Source: CAIMUS01 sp046347625 | GTDB taxonomy: Bacteria; Pseudomonadota; Gammaproteobacteria; Competibacterales; Competibacteraceae | Assembly (NCBI GenBank): GCA_046347625.1 | Contig: JAXMFU010000002.1 | Coordinates: forward strand, 248,001 to 312,000 | Reading direction: 5' to 3' | DNA length: 64,000 bases | In this document: positions 17,834-27,107 of the stretch, piece by piece | How positions within the stretch are numbered: position 1 is the first letter of the stretch | Layout: each line of letters opens with the position of its first letter | The notes under the pieces: generated by a model | The model's database searches: none | Seen by the model: only the letters and a program-made list of their open reading frames with translations | What the model was told of the DNA's origin: nothing | Position numbers and translations under genes: made by a program

Positions 17834-18199
17834 CTACCGGATAGGTAATTCCCTAATTCTCAGCGTAGCGTCCTCAAATATGACAATCGCACCTTTTATC
17901 AGAGGCCGTTGTATCTTTGGCAACAGCTTCATCAGCCTGATAAACATATTTTTCGGCTGCGTATTACGTAATCGGAAGATAACCACCGAAGGTACTGATT
18001 CCCCCGAAAAGGCCAATAGGTTTCCATAGTCCAGATCGTGAGTCAGAATGATTTCCTGTTTCTCTTTGGCCGCGGTGACAATGTCGATATCCTCAGCACG
18101 GGCAAGACCTATATCGCCTACGTGCCGATACTCATGTCCCTGACTGGCCAATAATTTGCCCAGTTCTCTGGACATATTCATATTGAGCAGGAACTTCAT
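17834..18199 (-). CDS. DUF5615 PIN-like protein, putative toxin
   Basis: A 121-residue PIN-like protein of the DUF5615 (Mut7-C-like) type. It opens MKFLLNMNMSRELGKLL; this opening normally reads ..LLDxNLS.., so the first acidic residue is here Asn, which may weaken catalysis. The central AEDIDIVTAAKEKQEIILTH followed by DLDYGNLL holds the later acidic residues. It overlaps the DUF433 gene by 4 bp. Such pairs are treated as VapBC-like toxin-antitoxin modules. Confidence 0.85.
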   Translation of the reverse strand: MKFLLNMNMSRELGKLLASQGHEYRHVGDIGLARAEDIDIVTAAKEKQEIILTHDLDYGNLLAFSGESVPSVVIFRLRNTQPKNMFIRLMKLLPKIQRPLIKGAIVIFEDATLRIRELPIR

Positions 18200-18447
18200 G
18201 AAGAACTCGTTGTTTCCAAAGGCACAGTTCTTTCTTCCATAGTCGAAGCGGCATAACCCAGCGCCTGATAGATATCTTCCAACTCCAGTTCAGGCCATTC
18301 TTTCAGGATTTCGTCTATGGTCATCCCCGAACTGAGATAACTTAAGATCGAGGCAACAGGCATTCTCAATCCTCTGATACAAGGTTTTCCAAAGCACTTG
18401 TTAGGGTCTATGGTGATTCGATTGAATTGATAGTGATGAATTTCCAT
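18196..18447 (-). CDS. DUF433 domain protein, putative antitoxin
   Basis: An 83-residue DUF433 protein: ITIDPNKCFGKPCIRGLRMP, then VASILSYLSSGMTIDEILKE, then WPELELEDIYQALGYA. This is a winged-helix-like DNA-binding family found upstream of DUF5615 toxins. It is the first gene of the pair, overlapping its partner by ATGA, the usual antitoxin-first order. Confidence 0.9.
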   Translation of the reverse strand: MEIHHYQFNRITIDPNKCFGKPCIRGLRMPVASILSYLSSGMTIDEILKEWPELELEDIYQALGYAASTMEERTVPLETTSSS

Positions 18448-18506
18448 GTATCGATACCTATTTTCAACTTGATAAGGTAAGTCATGCTACGGATAGCGCC
18501 ATCGAC

Positions 18507-21500
18507 TCACTTTCCCCGGCTTTGCAAAGCCGACTCGATTTGCGCAAGCAACTGCCGCGTTTTCTCAATCTCGGCGGCGGCACGGTCACCGTAAGTCTCA
18601 AAGTTCCGCAGCGCCGCGAGGGTGTACTCGCGCGCATCCGGGAAGCGGCCTGATTGGGCGAGGGCACGGGCGACGTTGAAGCGAGCCATTCCCGCGTGGT
18701 AGAGATCGCCTGCTGCTTCGGAGTAGCGAATGGCTTCGCGATAATGCGGCAAGGCGCGGTCAAGGTCGCCTGCACTGTCATAAATTACACCGAGAGCGTT
18801 GTGCGTCACCGCCAAATCATTTACTGCGTTCGGAGGCAACAGCTCAAGCGCCTGTGAATAGAACTGCACGGCTTCGTTGAGATGGCGCAAAAGTTCTGTT
18901 TCCGGCTTTCCGGCATCTCGCGCTTCCTGGAAGCGTTCCCAAGCCACATGCCCCAACTCACCCAGACATTGGCCACGTCCCAGTCGGTCGTACTCATCGT
19001 GCAGCTCCAGACTGCGCCGATACCACCGTTCCGCCTGTGCGAGGTCGCGGAGGGCTGGGATTGTCATGTACGCATGGCCGAGGTTGGAGGCGCAAGTGGC
19101 AGCCCCGGCTTTTTCACCGATGCTTTCTGAAAGCTTAAGCGCTTCCTCGTACTGTTTCACACAGACTGCCTGACCGAGTTCGCGCTGAATTTTTCCGAGT
19201 TCATGCAACGAAGCCGCCAGCGTTCGAATCGCGTTGCGCTGGGCGTCGTCCAGCGCGTTTGGCGGCACGGTGAGCGCGGCAGCAGCGCGTTGGCGAGCCC
19301 ATTCCACACATACCCGTTGCAGCCGCTCGGCTTCCGCCCACTGCCGCGCTTCCATCGCCAGTCGCACACGATACTCGGTGACTAAACCCCATTGCTCCTC
19401 ACGTCCTGCCAGAGGCCCGTCGGTTTTGGGGTTTACGAAGTCGGGCACGATTTCCTGCACCAGCCGTGCCCATTCGGCACGGCGGCCGGTGTGGTTGTAG
19501 AGTGCGTGCAAGCCCTGCATCGTGCTGATGACGCGCCTCCACCAGCCATTGGTGCGCGCCAGTTGGCGCGCATGCAGCAGATTCGCTTCTTCGGCGCTGA
19601 GCATGGCAATTAAGTCGCGGTTGCCACATTCGTACTGGTTAGCATAGTCGTTGCCCAACGCGCCCATCGCTTCAACAAACGCGCGGGTTGCCTTTAGTTT
19701 TTGCCCCTCTCCCTGCGAAGTGGGAGCGGGAGCATAGTAGTGGTCGAACAGACTTTTGAAATACCACGGCAGGGCGGGATGGATGCGGTAATAACCGCCG
19801 CCGTGCGCGGTGAGCAGGCCGACTTCGGCGGCGCGGTCGAGCAATTGGATGCCCGCTTCGCGCGTCAGGTCACGCACTTCGGGCAAGCACCCTTCGTTTT
19901 TGGGATAGCCCATCCAGCGCAACACCTCCACATCCACAAACCCCTGAAAGCAATGCAGTAGCGCCAGTTGCCGGCGCTCGGTTTTGCTGAAGGCATTGGC
20001 AAAGCCGTAACTGAGCGAGGCGCCCAGCGACTTGCTCCGGCCTTCGCTGATCTCATCCTCAAACGCGGCTTCCCCTGTCCGCAGTTGGTCCACGAACGCC
20101 TCGATCTGCGCCCGTGTCTTCAAGCCATTGCGTAACGCCTGCCCTACCAGCACGGTGATAGTCAGCGGGTTGCCCTGGGTGAAGTGCAGCAGCGGTCGCC
20201 AGTCCTCCACGTCGGTAATCCGATGGCCGAACTTTTCCGCCAGCGCTCGCGCCAGTTGTACCCGCTCCTGCAACGGCATGGGCGGTACAGCGATACGGCG
20301 CGGCAGATTGCCGAGCCAGCTTTGCTCATCGCGCCGCGAGGTCAGCAGAAACTTGGCTTTGGTGGCGCGCGCTTCGCTCAGGAATTGCCTGAGTTCGCCT
20401 TGTTCCGCTTCGCTCCAGGCCGACGCCGTGCCCGCTGGAAAGCCGGCCACCGGCTCCACGTTATCCCAAATCCACAGCACTGGAATCTGTTGTAACACTT
20501 TTAAGGCGGTCCGCTGGCGTTCATCATCGCTCAGCGCGAGCCAGTTCACGCCTTCCCGTTCCAACTCATCGCCGAACACCCGTTCGAGGCTGTCGAGCAC
20601 GCGCGGCAGGGGTTTATACTGCTCGAACGAGGTGAACAGCACCGGCCCCTGCAGACCACCCGTCAGCGTATACCAGCGCGCGAACTCGGTGGCGGCGGCC
20701 GTCTTGCCACTGCCGGCGAAGGCATGCAACAGGACGATATTCTGGGTGTCGAAGGCACGGTCGAGCGCGAGCAGCGTTTCATCACGGCCATAAAAACCTA
20801 CATCGGGCGGCGGTGGCAGATCGAGCGCCTCGACCGGATGGGTCTGCGCAAGATCGAGCTTGAGCGTCGGTGCCTGGCCCGTTTTCGGCTTGGGAAACAG
20901 CGCCAGCGGCGCCGCCTCATAGATCACCGGTACCGGCCAGTCCTGGAGCGGACGCGGGGCAAAGGCGATTTCGCGCAGCGGCTGCGCCTCCAGTTGCTGC
21001 CGGCCCCGGGTCACCGCTTCGCCCAGCGTAGCGCCCTCCAGAAGCGCCCCATACAAATCGACGACAAACTGCGCGGCGGTGACCACATAGACGTTGTAGC
21101 GCATCGCCACCACTCCGGCGACACCGGCATCCATGATTTCCTGGGCCAGCGTGCCGTAAGCCCGCACCTCACCGTGCGGATCATCGCTAACAGAGCGAGG
21201 TTCGGCGGGTGGATCAGCATAGGCCGAACGACAGGCGTTGAGCACCAGTACCGGCACATTGGCTTCCACCAGCAGCTTGCCGAGCGCCGGACCGTCCACC
21301 AGTTCCAGGTTCTCCGGCTGCTTGGGATTTTCAAATGCGAGATAGCCATGCGAACCGGTCCGCGGACCGGACAGCAACAGCTTGCTCAGACCCTTGAGCA
21401 GTTGACTCAGTACGCCGGTCTGCTGGATCTCCAGATACATCCCATGACCGTCGAAATGAACGACGTGGTAAGGCTCGCCGCGCGCTTTCGCCGCCCGCAG

Positions 21501-22148
21501 CGTTTTGCTCAACTGCTCGAAGGTCGGCGGCCGCAACACCTCGAGTTGCACGATCTGGCGCGCTTCGTCGCTCAGACTTTTGACCAGACGGCCCGCCACC
21601 GAACGGAACGGCACGTCATCACCCGCGCCGGGACGGCAGATGACCAGCAGAATGCGGATGGAACCGGCCGTCTTGGGAAGCCGGGGCGTCTGCGCCGGGT
21701 TGGGCAAGGCGCGCACAAAGGTGCGGGCGCGCAGCGCCAGCGGCGCATCGGTTTTTGGATCGCGCAGCAGTTCCCAGGGGATGGACGCGGCTTCGTGCAC
21801 GCCGGTGACGATCTCGACTCGCGTATCGTTCAAGGACGCGCGCAGCGTCGCCCATAAATCGCGGGCAGCGTCGCCAGCCTGAAACAGCGCCTTAAAAAGT
21901 TCGGTGCCAATCCCGCTGAGCCGTTGTTCGATGCGGGCGGCGATGGTCGGCGCGGGATCGAGCGGGTATTGCAGATAATCCTCCAGATACCAGCGGAAAT
22001 CCTCCTGATCCTGCGGCGTGAGAGTAAAGGCAAATTGCGTAGTGGCGGTCTGGCGGGGCCGGCCGGGGACTTCCAGCGACGCCTCCACCCGATGGTGCCC
22101 TTCCTCCAACCCGGTTTGTGTCAGTCGCAATAATGGTATGGTGGCCAT
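18507..22148 (-). CDS. CHAT protease - P-loop ATPase - TPR protein
   Basis: A 1213-residue multidomain protein. Residues 1-130 are a ligand- or partner-binding-like region. A CHAT (caspase-like) protease domain spans about 165-415 with the catalytic pair H235 (VHFDGHG) and C306 (VLVLNACRSA). A STAND-like ATPase follows, with Walker A FAGSGKT (477-483), a probable Walker B (VLWIWDN, about 557-563) and a later LLTSRRDEQSW. The C-terminal 250 residues are TPRs (KAGAATCASNLGHAYMTIPA, DLAVTHNALGVIYDSAGDLD). There is no signal peptide, so it is cytoplasmic. The plan resembles bacterial NLR-type sensors: TPR sensing, ATPase switching and protease output. No substrate gene is evident beside it. Confidence 0.88.
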   Translation of the reverse strand: MATIPLLRLTQTGLEEGHHRVEASLEVPGRPRQTATTQFAFTLTPQDQEDFRWYLEDYLQYPLDPAPTIAARIEQRLSGIGTELFKALFQAGDAARDLWATLRASLNDTRVEIVTGVHEAASIPWELLRDPKTDAPLALRARTFVRALPNPAQTPRLPKTAGSIRILLVICRPGAGDDVPFRSVAGRLVKSLSDEARQIVQLEVLRPPTFEQLSKTLRAAKARGEPYHVVHFDGHGMYLEIQQTGVLSQLLKGLSKLLLSGPRTGSHGYLAFENPKQPENLELVDGPALGKLLVEANVPVLVLNACRSAYADPPAEPRSVSDDPHGEVRAYGTLAQEIMDAGVAGVVAMRYNVYVVTAAQFVVDLYGALLEGATLGEAVTRGRQQLEAQPLREIAFAPRPLQDWPVPVIYEAAPLALFPKPKTGQAPTLKLDLAQTHPVEALDLPPPPDVGFYGRDETLLALDRAFDTQNIVLLHAFAGSGKTAAATEFARWYTLTGGLQGPVLFTSFEQYKPLPRVLDSLERVFGDELEREGVNWLALSDDERQRTALKVLQQIPVLWIWDNVEPVAGFPAGTASAWSEAEQGELRQFLSEARATKAKFLLTSRRDEQSWLGNLPRRIAVPPMPLQERVQLARALAEKFGHRITDVEDWRPLLHFTQGNPLTITVLVGQALRNGLKTRAQIEAFVDQLRTGEAAFEDEISEGRSKSLGASLSYGFANAFSKTERRQLALLHCFQGFVDVEVLRWMGYPKNEGCLPEVRDLTREAGIQLLDRAAEVGLLTAHGGGYYRIHPALPWYFKSLFDHYYAPAPTSQGEGQKLKATRAFVEAMGALGNDYANQYECGNRDLIAMLSAEEANLLHARQLARTNGWWRRVISTMQGLHALYNHTGRRAEWARLVQEIVPDFVNPKTDGPLAGREEQWGLVTEYRVRLAMEARQWAEAERLQRVCVEWARQRAAAALTVPPNALDDAQRNAIRTLAASLHELGKIQRELGQAVCVKQYEEALKLSESIGEKAGAATCASNLGHAYMTIPALRDLAQAERWYRRSLELHDEYDRLGRGQCLGELGHVAWERFQEARDAGKPETELLRHLNEAVQFYSQALELLPPNAVNDLAVTHNALGVIYDSAGDLDRALPHYREAIRYSEAAGDLYHAGMARFNVARALAQSGRFPDAREYTLAALRNFETYGDRAAAEIEKTRQLLAQIESALQSRGK

Positions 22149-22186
22149 GAGGGGTTCCTTGAATTTCCTTTGGGATTGGAATCATT

Positions 22187-22321
22187 ATGCTCAGTCTACA
22201 ATCGGTAGGAGGCAAAATCGACGGTTGCTATTTCATCGCGGAGGATCAAGCTGAGTTCCTTCGTTATCCCAAGCTGCGGACTATCCCGGTCAAGCCATTG
22301 CTACTTTCCGAACATGGGTGA
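22187..22321 (+). CDS. Possible 44-residue protein, unrecognised
   Basis: An ATG at 22187 opens a 44-codon frame (MLSLQSVGGKIDGCYFIAED...) that ends at 22321. It diverges from the CHAT gene and overlaps the 3' end of the DUF4926 gene on the other strand. The composition is protein-like (few Arg/Pro runs), but the ribosome site is weak and I recognise no family. It may be the tail of a lost gene. Confidence 0.25.
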   Translation: MLSLQSVGGKIDGCYFIAEDQAEFLRYPKLRTIPVKPLLLSEHG

Positions 22322-22520
22322 TTTCGCCACGCTGTACCGGTCGAACCTGCGCGGCCAGCAACGTAACGACGGCGATGGTTTCACCATCCAAGGTCATAAA
22401 TTCGACTTCGAAGCCGTCTCCTTTGCCATGTACCATCACGACCGTGCCAACATCACCGGCTTTAAGATCGTAATCCGCCAGGTCTTCCGTTAACACTACG
22501 CGGTCCAGTTCTTCGATCAT
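22290..22520 (-). CDS. DUF4926 domain-containing protein
   Basis: A 76-residue protein: MIEELDRVVLTEDLADYDLK, AGDVGTVVMVHGKGDGFEVE and FMTLDGETIAVVTLL. This SH3-like small domain is typical of DUF4926. I chose the ATG at 22520 because AGGAGAG lies just upstream. In other genomes DUF4926 genes commonly follow a DUF6883 gene; here only a possible 5' remnant of that partner precedes it. Confidence 0.85.
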   Translation of the reverse strand: MIEELDRVVLTEDLADYDLKAGDVGTVVMVHGKGDGFEVEFMTLDGETIAVVTLLAAQVRPVQRGEITHVRKVAMA

Positions 22521-22643
22521 GGCATCTCTCCTGAAAGTGGGTAAGCGGTTACAAACCGGGGTAGGGTTGTACCTGTGTGGGCAAACCAAATAACACGAAT
22601 TCGCGGCAGGAATCTGTCCCTTATCGTCGTTTGGTAATTTCAT
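22521..22643 (-). pseudogene. Possible 5' remnant of a DUF6883 gene
   Basis: Directly upstream of and in frame with the DUF4926 gene, the minus strand reads MKLPNDDKGQIPAA and then unrelated-looking sequence. DUF6883 proteins typically open MKLPxADRAxV, and they usually precede DUF4926. A large internal deletion leaving the start is a reasonable reading, but the match covers only about a dozen residues. Confidence 0.4.
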
Positions 22644-22654
22644 GGGATCAGTGG

Positions 22655-22684
22655 CACCTGTCGGGCACCTCCTGTGCCCGACCT
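22655..22684. repeat. Palindromic repeat, GTCGGGCACCTCC type
   Basis: A 30-bp inverted repeat (arms around GTCGGGCAC / GTGCCCGAC). Related copies lie near 9784, 17092, 36217 and 37727. It lies between the USP stop and the DUF4926 leader. Confidence 0.8.
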
Positions 22685-22706
22685 ATACTTTCAAGGCGTT
22701 GCAACC

Positions 22707-23534
22707 TCAATGCGACAACAGCACCGGCACGGTCATGTGCTCGAGCAGATGCCGGGTGGCGCCGCCCAGGATAATCTCCCGCAGTCGGGCATGACCGTAA
22801 GCACCCATGACGATCAGATCGAAATCTTCATCCGCCGCCCGGTCCAGCAATAGATCGCCGACCTCGAGATCACCGGCGGGGAGATGGACCGCGGTGGCAG
22901 GAATGCCGCGTCGGCCTAAATAATGACACAGTTCCTCGCCGGAGCTTTCGGCCTCGGTACCGCTTTCGGTGGCGATGGTCAGCAACGTCACCTGCTTTGC
23001 CTTATCCAGCAAGGGCAGCGCATCGAATATGGCCCGTGCCGCTTCCTTGGAGCCGTTCCATGCCACCAGGATGCGCTGACCGAGACTCGGACGAGGACCG
23101 ATATAGGGAATCAGCAGCACCGGTCGCCCCGCACCCAGCACGACATGATTGACAAAGCCGCCATCGAGGGAATTCGGGTCCTGGCGATCGGTCTGGCCGA
23201 TAATCACCAGATCGTGAAAGCGGGCATGGTAGTTCACTTGGTGACTGGCTTCGCCGGTCACGCAACGCCATTCGGAGTTCAGTCGCACCGACTCCACCGC
23301 CTGCTTGAAGAGTTCCTGTTGCCGGTCGGCCTTTTCCTTGGCGGCCTGGCGTTCCGCCGCAATGCTTTCCGCTGTCACAGAAACGGAGGTTTTCAGCAGT
23401 AGATCGGGCGAAGGCATGATGGAAAGTCCTGTCAGCCGCGCGCCCAGAGCCTGGGCCAGAGTCACGGCCGCTGTCAGCCGTGCCGGACAGTTCCGACTTT
23501 CGTCCAGATGGACAAGCATTTCTTGGTAAGCCAT
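22707..23534 (-). CDS. Universal stress protein, tandem UspA domains
   Basis: A 275-residue protein with two Usp folds. The first half (MAYQEMLVHLDESRNCPARL) is divergent. The second half holds ILVAWNGSKEAARAIFDALP and ends in GAYGHARLREIILGGATRHL, which matches the G-2x-G-9x-G(S/T) nucleotide-binding pattern. The ATG at 23534 has AGGAGA upstream and replaces a longer frame that starts in a repeat. Usp proteins aid survival under starvation and stress. It is a single gene, divergent from the importer operon. Confidence 0.92.
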   Translation of the reverse strand: MAYQEMLVHLDESRNCPARLTAAVTLAQALGARLTGLSIMPSPDLLLKTSVSVTAESIAAERQAAKEKADRQQELFKQAVESVRLNSEWRCVTGEASHQVNYHARFHDLVIIGQTDRQDPNSLDGGFVNHVVLGAGRPVLLIPYIGPRPSLGQRILVAWNGSKEAARAIFDALPLLDKAKQVTLLTIATESGTEAESSGEELCHYLGRRGIPATAVHLPAGDLEVGDLLLDRAADEDFDLIVMGAYGHARLREIILGGATRHLLEHMTVPVLLSH

Positions 23535-23879
23535 TGGAGTTCTCCTTTGGAAAATTGGAGGAAACCGGCCGGCGAGGACGCCGGCGCTCCCAGGATCAGT
23601 AGCCACGAGGACGGCGCCTCACATTTTATAATTTCAATCCAGGGCAAATGTAATCTAATCTTGAGGAAACATTCGAGAATGTTTTACCATGCTACGCCGT
23701 TGCTTCAAAGCTTAAGCACAACAGTATAGGACAAGCGGTATCTTGGCGGACGCTATCGCCGGAATCGATAAAAACCTGAAGCGACAACCCTGATTCACAA
23801 TAAACAACAAGCAGGCGCCACCTTGAATCTTACAAACAGGCGGGCCCTGTGAATTTCCTTAACCCCTGGAGGTTAATGT
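23535..23879. promoter_or_regulatory. Divergent control region between usp and the Liv operon
   Basis: This 345-bp gap must hold promoters for both the stress protein and the importer. A copy of the CCGGCGAGGACGCCGGC repeat lies at about 23569-23600. I could not pick a convincing -35/-10 pair. A CTGGAGG-like ribosome site precedes the ATG at 23880. Confidence 0.5.
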
Positions 23880-25070
23880 ATGAAGCGGTTATCCGCCTTA
23901 TGTCTCGTGGTCGCCACCATGCTCGCTTTGGTTCGCCCGCTCTGGGCCGAGGACAGCATCGTGGTCGGCGTTCCCCTGCCCCTGACGGGCGATCAGGCCA
24001 AATTCGGGGAGATGGAAAAGAACTCCTATCTGATGGCCCTGGATGAAATCAACAAAGCCGGCGGCATCAAGGGTAAAAAACTGGAACTGGATATCCAGGA
24101 TTCCCAGGGAAAGCCTGAAGTCGCGCGCTCGATCGTGGAAAACTTCATCGACGTAAAGAAATATCCCGTGGTGGTCGGCGCGTACAGTTCCAGCGAGAGC
24201 AAGCAGGTCGCCGCCGTCGCCCAGGAGAAAAAAGTCCCCTATCTGGTGGTGACCGGCTCGGCCGACGATATTACCCAGCAGGGCTACGATTATGTTTTCC
24301 GCCTGAACCATACCACCGAGATGTACCCGGAAGGTCTGATCACCTTTCTGAACGAAGTCGTCAAGCCCAAGACGGTCGCGATTTTGTATGAAAACACCGA
24401 TTTCGGCACCAGCAGTTCCAAGTCCTTCGCCAAGGTGGCGGAACAGAACGGCTGGCAGGTCTTAATGAACGAGGGCTACGAGAAAGGCGCCCTGGATTTC
24501 AAGCCCTTGCTGCAAAAGGTCAAGTCGGCCAATCCCGATGTGCTGTATATGGTGTCCTATGTCATGGACGCGGCCAAGCTGATGAATGACGCCAAGGCGC
24601 TGCGGGTCGAGCCTAAGATTTTCGTCGGCGGCGGTGCCGGCTTTACCCTGCCGGAATTTCAGGTCAATGCCAAGGGTGCCGCCGAATATGTGATCTCGGT
24701 CACGCTGTGGGCCCCCGAAGTCAAATATCCCGGCGCCAAGGAGTACGCCGAAAATTACAAGAAGCGCTATGGCGGCGAGCCCGATTACCATGGGGTCCAG
24801 GCTTACGCGGCGGCCTTAGTACTGGCCGATACCCTCAAGCGTGCCAAGTCACTGACGCCCAAGGATATCCGTGACGCCATGGCGGCCACCGATCTGATGA
24901 CGCCCTACGGGCCGGTGAAGTTCATTTCCTTTGGCAAATACACCAACCAGAACAAGTTGCCTTCCTTCGTGCTGCAATGGATCAAGGGGCAACCGCAGAC
25001 CGTCTGGCCCAAGGAATACGCCTCCGCTCCCTACGTCTTTCCCGTGCCTCGCTGGAAGGACCGCCGGTAA
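23880..25070 (+). CDS. ABC transporter substrate-binding protein, Liv/HAAT type
   Basis: A 396-residue periplasmic binding protein. The signal peptide is MKRLSALCLVVATMLALVRP, with cleavage after LWA. The mature part IVVGVPLPLTGDQAKFGEME and INKAGGIKGKKLELDIQDSQ is the type-I periplasmic fold of the branched-chain amino acid (HAAT) family. It is the first gene of a five-gene importer. The substrate could be a branched-chain amino acid, another amino acid, an amide or a related small acid; sequence alone does not say. Confidence 0.93.
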   Translation: MKRLSALCLVVATMLALVRPLWAEDSIVVGVPLPLTGDQAKFGEMEKNSYLMALDEINKAGGIKGKKLELDIQDSQGKPEVARSIVENFIDVKKYPVVVGAYSSSESKQVAAVAQEKKVPYLVVTGSADDITQQGYDYVFRLNHTTEMYPEGLITFLNEVVKPKTVAILYENTDFGTSSSKSFAKVAEQNGWQVLMNEGYEKGALDFKPLLQKVKSANPDVLYMVSYVMDAAKLMNDAKALRVEPKIFVGGGAGFTLPEFQVNAKGAAEYVISVTLWAPEVKYPGAKEYAENYKKRYGGEPDYHGVQAYAAALVLADTLKRAKSLTPKDIRDAMAATDLMTPYGPVKFISFGKYTNQNKLPSFVLQWIKGQPQTVWPKEYASAPYVFPVPRWKDRR

Positions 25071-25137
25071 TTCGCCGTCGGTTCGGTCGATACCCTAACG
25101 TTAACATTCACAACCAGCCAGCGGGGTAGCGGGCACA

Positions 25138-26082
25138 ATGGAAACCTTTTTGCAAACCTTGATCCAGGGGTTTCTCCTGGGGGGTCTCTACGCCATTATC
25201 GGCATGGGCATGACCCTGATCATGGGGGTGATGGGCATCATCAACCTGGCTCACGGCGAGCTGATGATGGTGGCCATGTATATCACCTTCTGGGCCTTTA
25301 CGCTGCTTGGGATCGATCCCTATCTGTCCCTGCTGCTGAGTGTACCCCTGCTGTTCCTGCTGGGTCTGCTGATCCAGCGGGTCTTGATCAATCCGGTACT
25401 GCGGGTCGATTCGATCCTGCCGGAAAACCAGGTGATCCTCACCGTCGGTATCGGCATGGTGCTGACCAATCTGGCCACGGTGTTTTTCACCAGCAATTAC
25501 CGCTCGGTCCCGGTGAGCTATACCTCGGACAGCCTGTATATTCAGGACTATCTCCCGGCTTTTCCCTTGGATCTGTCCATCGGCGTGCCCTACGCCGTCG
25601 ATTTCCTGATCGCTGTGGGAATCACCGTCGCCCTGTGGCTGTTTATGACCCGCACCGATCTGGGCCGTAGCATTCGCGCCACGGCCCAGGATCGGGACGC
25701 CGCCATCCTGATGGGTATCCATGTGGAACGGATCACGGTGATTACCTATGGCCTGGGAGCGGCCCTGGCCGGCGCGGCGGGCACCATGCTGATGCCGATC
25801 TATTACCTGTATCCCAATATCGGCGGCCAGTTCACCCTTAAAGCCTTTATCATCACCATCCTGGGCGGTCTTGGCAGTACTTTAGGCGCGATTTTCGGCG
25901 GCATCATTCTGGGCATCGCCGAATCGATGGGAGCGACCTATATCTCGATGGGCTATCGGGATGCGGTCGGTTACGTCATTTTCGTGCTGGTATTGATCTT
26001 CATGCCGGCGGGTATCGTCGGGACTTACCAGCGCCGCGCCGCCAACCGGCGGATCGCCAGACAACTGGGGACAAAAGCATGA
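25138..26082 (+). CDS. livH: Liv-type ABC transporter permease LivH
   Basis: A 314-residue inner-membrane permease with about eight hydrophobic helices. GFLLGGLYAIIGMGMTLIMG followed by VMGIINLAHGELMMV is the LivH hallmark, and GAALAGAAGTMLMPIY and TILGGLGSTLGAIFGGIILG are later conserved helices. The gene is 67 bp after the binding protein gene and overlaps livM by ATGA. Confidence 0.95.
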   Translation: METFLQTLIQGFLLGGLYAIIGMGMTLIMGVMGIINLAHGELMMVAMYITFWAFTLLGIDPYLSLLLSVPLLFLLGLLIQRVLINPVLRVDSILPENQVILTVGIGMVLTNLATVFFTSNYRSVPVSYTSDSLYIQDYLPAFPLDLSIGVPYAVDFLIAVGITVALWLFMTRTDLGRSIRATAQDRDAAILMGIHVERITVITYGLGAALAGAAGTMLMPIYYLYPNIGGQFTLKAFIITILGGLGSTLGAIFGGIILGIAESMGATYISMGYRDAVGYVIFVLVLIFMPAGIVGTYQRRAANRRIARQLGTKA

Positions 26083-27107
26083 GCGAGTCCAATGCAGCCG
26101 TGAGTCCGAACAAGTTGCGAGCTTTCCTGAAGGAACTGGGACCCGCCTTCTGGATCGTGGTGGCGGTCCTGGCCCTGCTCCCGGTGGTCGGCGGCTTTCT
26201 ACTGAACGATTATATCTATCACCTGATCATCCTGACCCTGATGTGGTCGATCATGGGGATGGCCTGGAACCTGCTGGGGGGCTTTACCGGGCAGGTCTCC
26301 TTCGGTCATGCGGCCTTTTTCGGTACCGGCGCCTATACCGGCGGCCTGCTGGCGTTCAAACTCGGCATTTCTGCCTGGTTCGGGCTGTTACTGGGAGGCT
26401 TCGTGGCAGTGGCGCTCGGGGCGGTGATCGGCTGGATCTGCTTCCGCCTGCGGGGACCGTATTTCGCTCTGGCCACCCTGGCGCTGGCGGAAATCATGCG
26501 GCTGGTCGCCAATAACTGGGTCGATTTTACCAACGGTCCGATGGGGATTCAGGTCCAACGGACTTTTACCACCAAGCTGCCGTATTACTACATCGTCCTC
26601 GCCCTGGCCGTCGTGACCTTTCTGGTCATCCGGGCGGTGATCGCCAGTAAGCTGGGGTATTACTTCGTGGCCATCCGCGAAGATCAGGACGCCGCCGAAG
26701 CCATGGGTATTCCGACCGCCCGTTACAAGCGCCTCTCGCTGCATTTTTCCGCTTTCTTCATGGCCATGGCGGGCGCTTTCTACATGGTCTACATGGGCTA
26801 TATCGATCCGCATGTGGTCTACGCCCTGCACGATATTTCGATCATTACCATTATGGTGGCGATGGTCGGCGGAGTGGCGACCTTCTGGGGTCCGCCGGTC
26901 GGGGCCTTGATCATGATCCTGATCGGAGAACTCTTCCGGGTGCTGCCCTGGGCCGGAACCGCGCATCTGACCTTTTTCGGCATTCTGCTGATTGTGATCA
27001 TTATTTATATGCCGAACGGCGTGGTGGGCGATGCGCATAAGCTGTTCGGGTTCCTGCGCCGACCGGCTCCCAAGACCCCAAGCCCGATAACTGCGGAGAA
27101 ATCCTGA
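26079..27107 (+). CDS. livM: Liv-type ABC transporter permease LivM
   Basis: A 342-residue permease, partner of LivH. NLLGGFTGQVSFGHAAFFGT followed by GAYTGGLLAFK is the conserved LivM segment, and AMAGAFYMVYMGYIDP and VGGVATFWGPPVGALIMILI come later. Its stop shares one base with the livG start (TGATG), so all the genes are tightly coupled. Confidence 0.95.
   Translation: MSESNAAVSPNKLRAFLKELGPAFWIVVAVLALLPVVGGFLLNDYIYHLIILTLMWSIMGMAWNLLGGFTGQVSFGHAAFFGTGAYTGGLLAFKLGISAWFGLLLGGFVAVALGAVIGWICFRLRGPYFALATLALAEIMRLVANNWVDFTNGPMGIQVQRTFTTKLPYYYIVLALAVVTFLVIRAVIASKLGYYFVAIREDQDAAEAMGIPTARYKRLSLHFSAFFMAMAGAFYMVYMGYIDPHVVYALHDISIITIMVAMVGGVATFWGPPVGALIMILIGELFRVLPWAGTAHLTFFGILLIVIIIYMPNGVVGDAHKLFGFLRRPAPKTPSPITAEKS

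Noticed and set aside
20724..21857. 377-codon forward frame opposite the CHAT-ATPase gene
   Set aside because: Antisense shadow; the minus strand encodes the CHAT and ATPase motifs.
18507..22520. Complete defence island around the CHAT-ATPase protein
   Set aside because: Only toxin-antitoxin pairs and a lone DUF4926 gene lie beside it; no restriction, CBASS or gasdermin-like gene is visible in the window.
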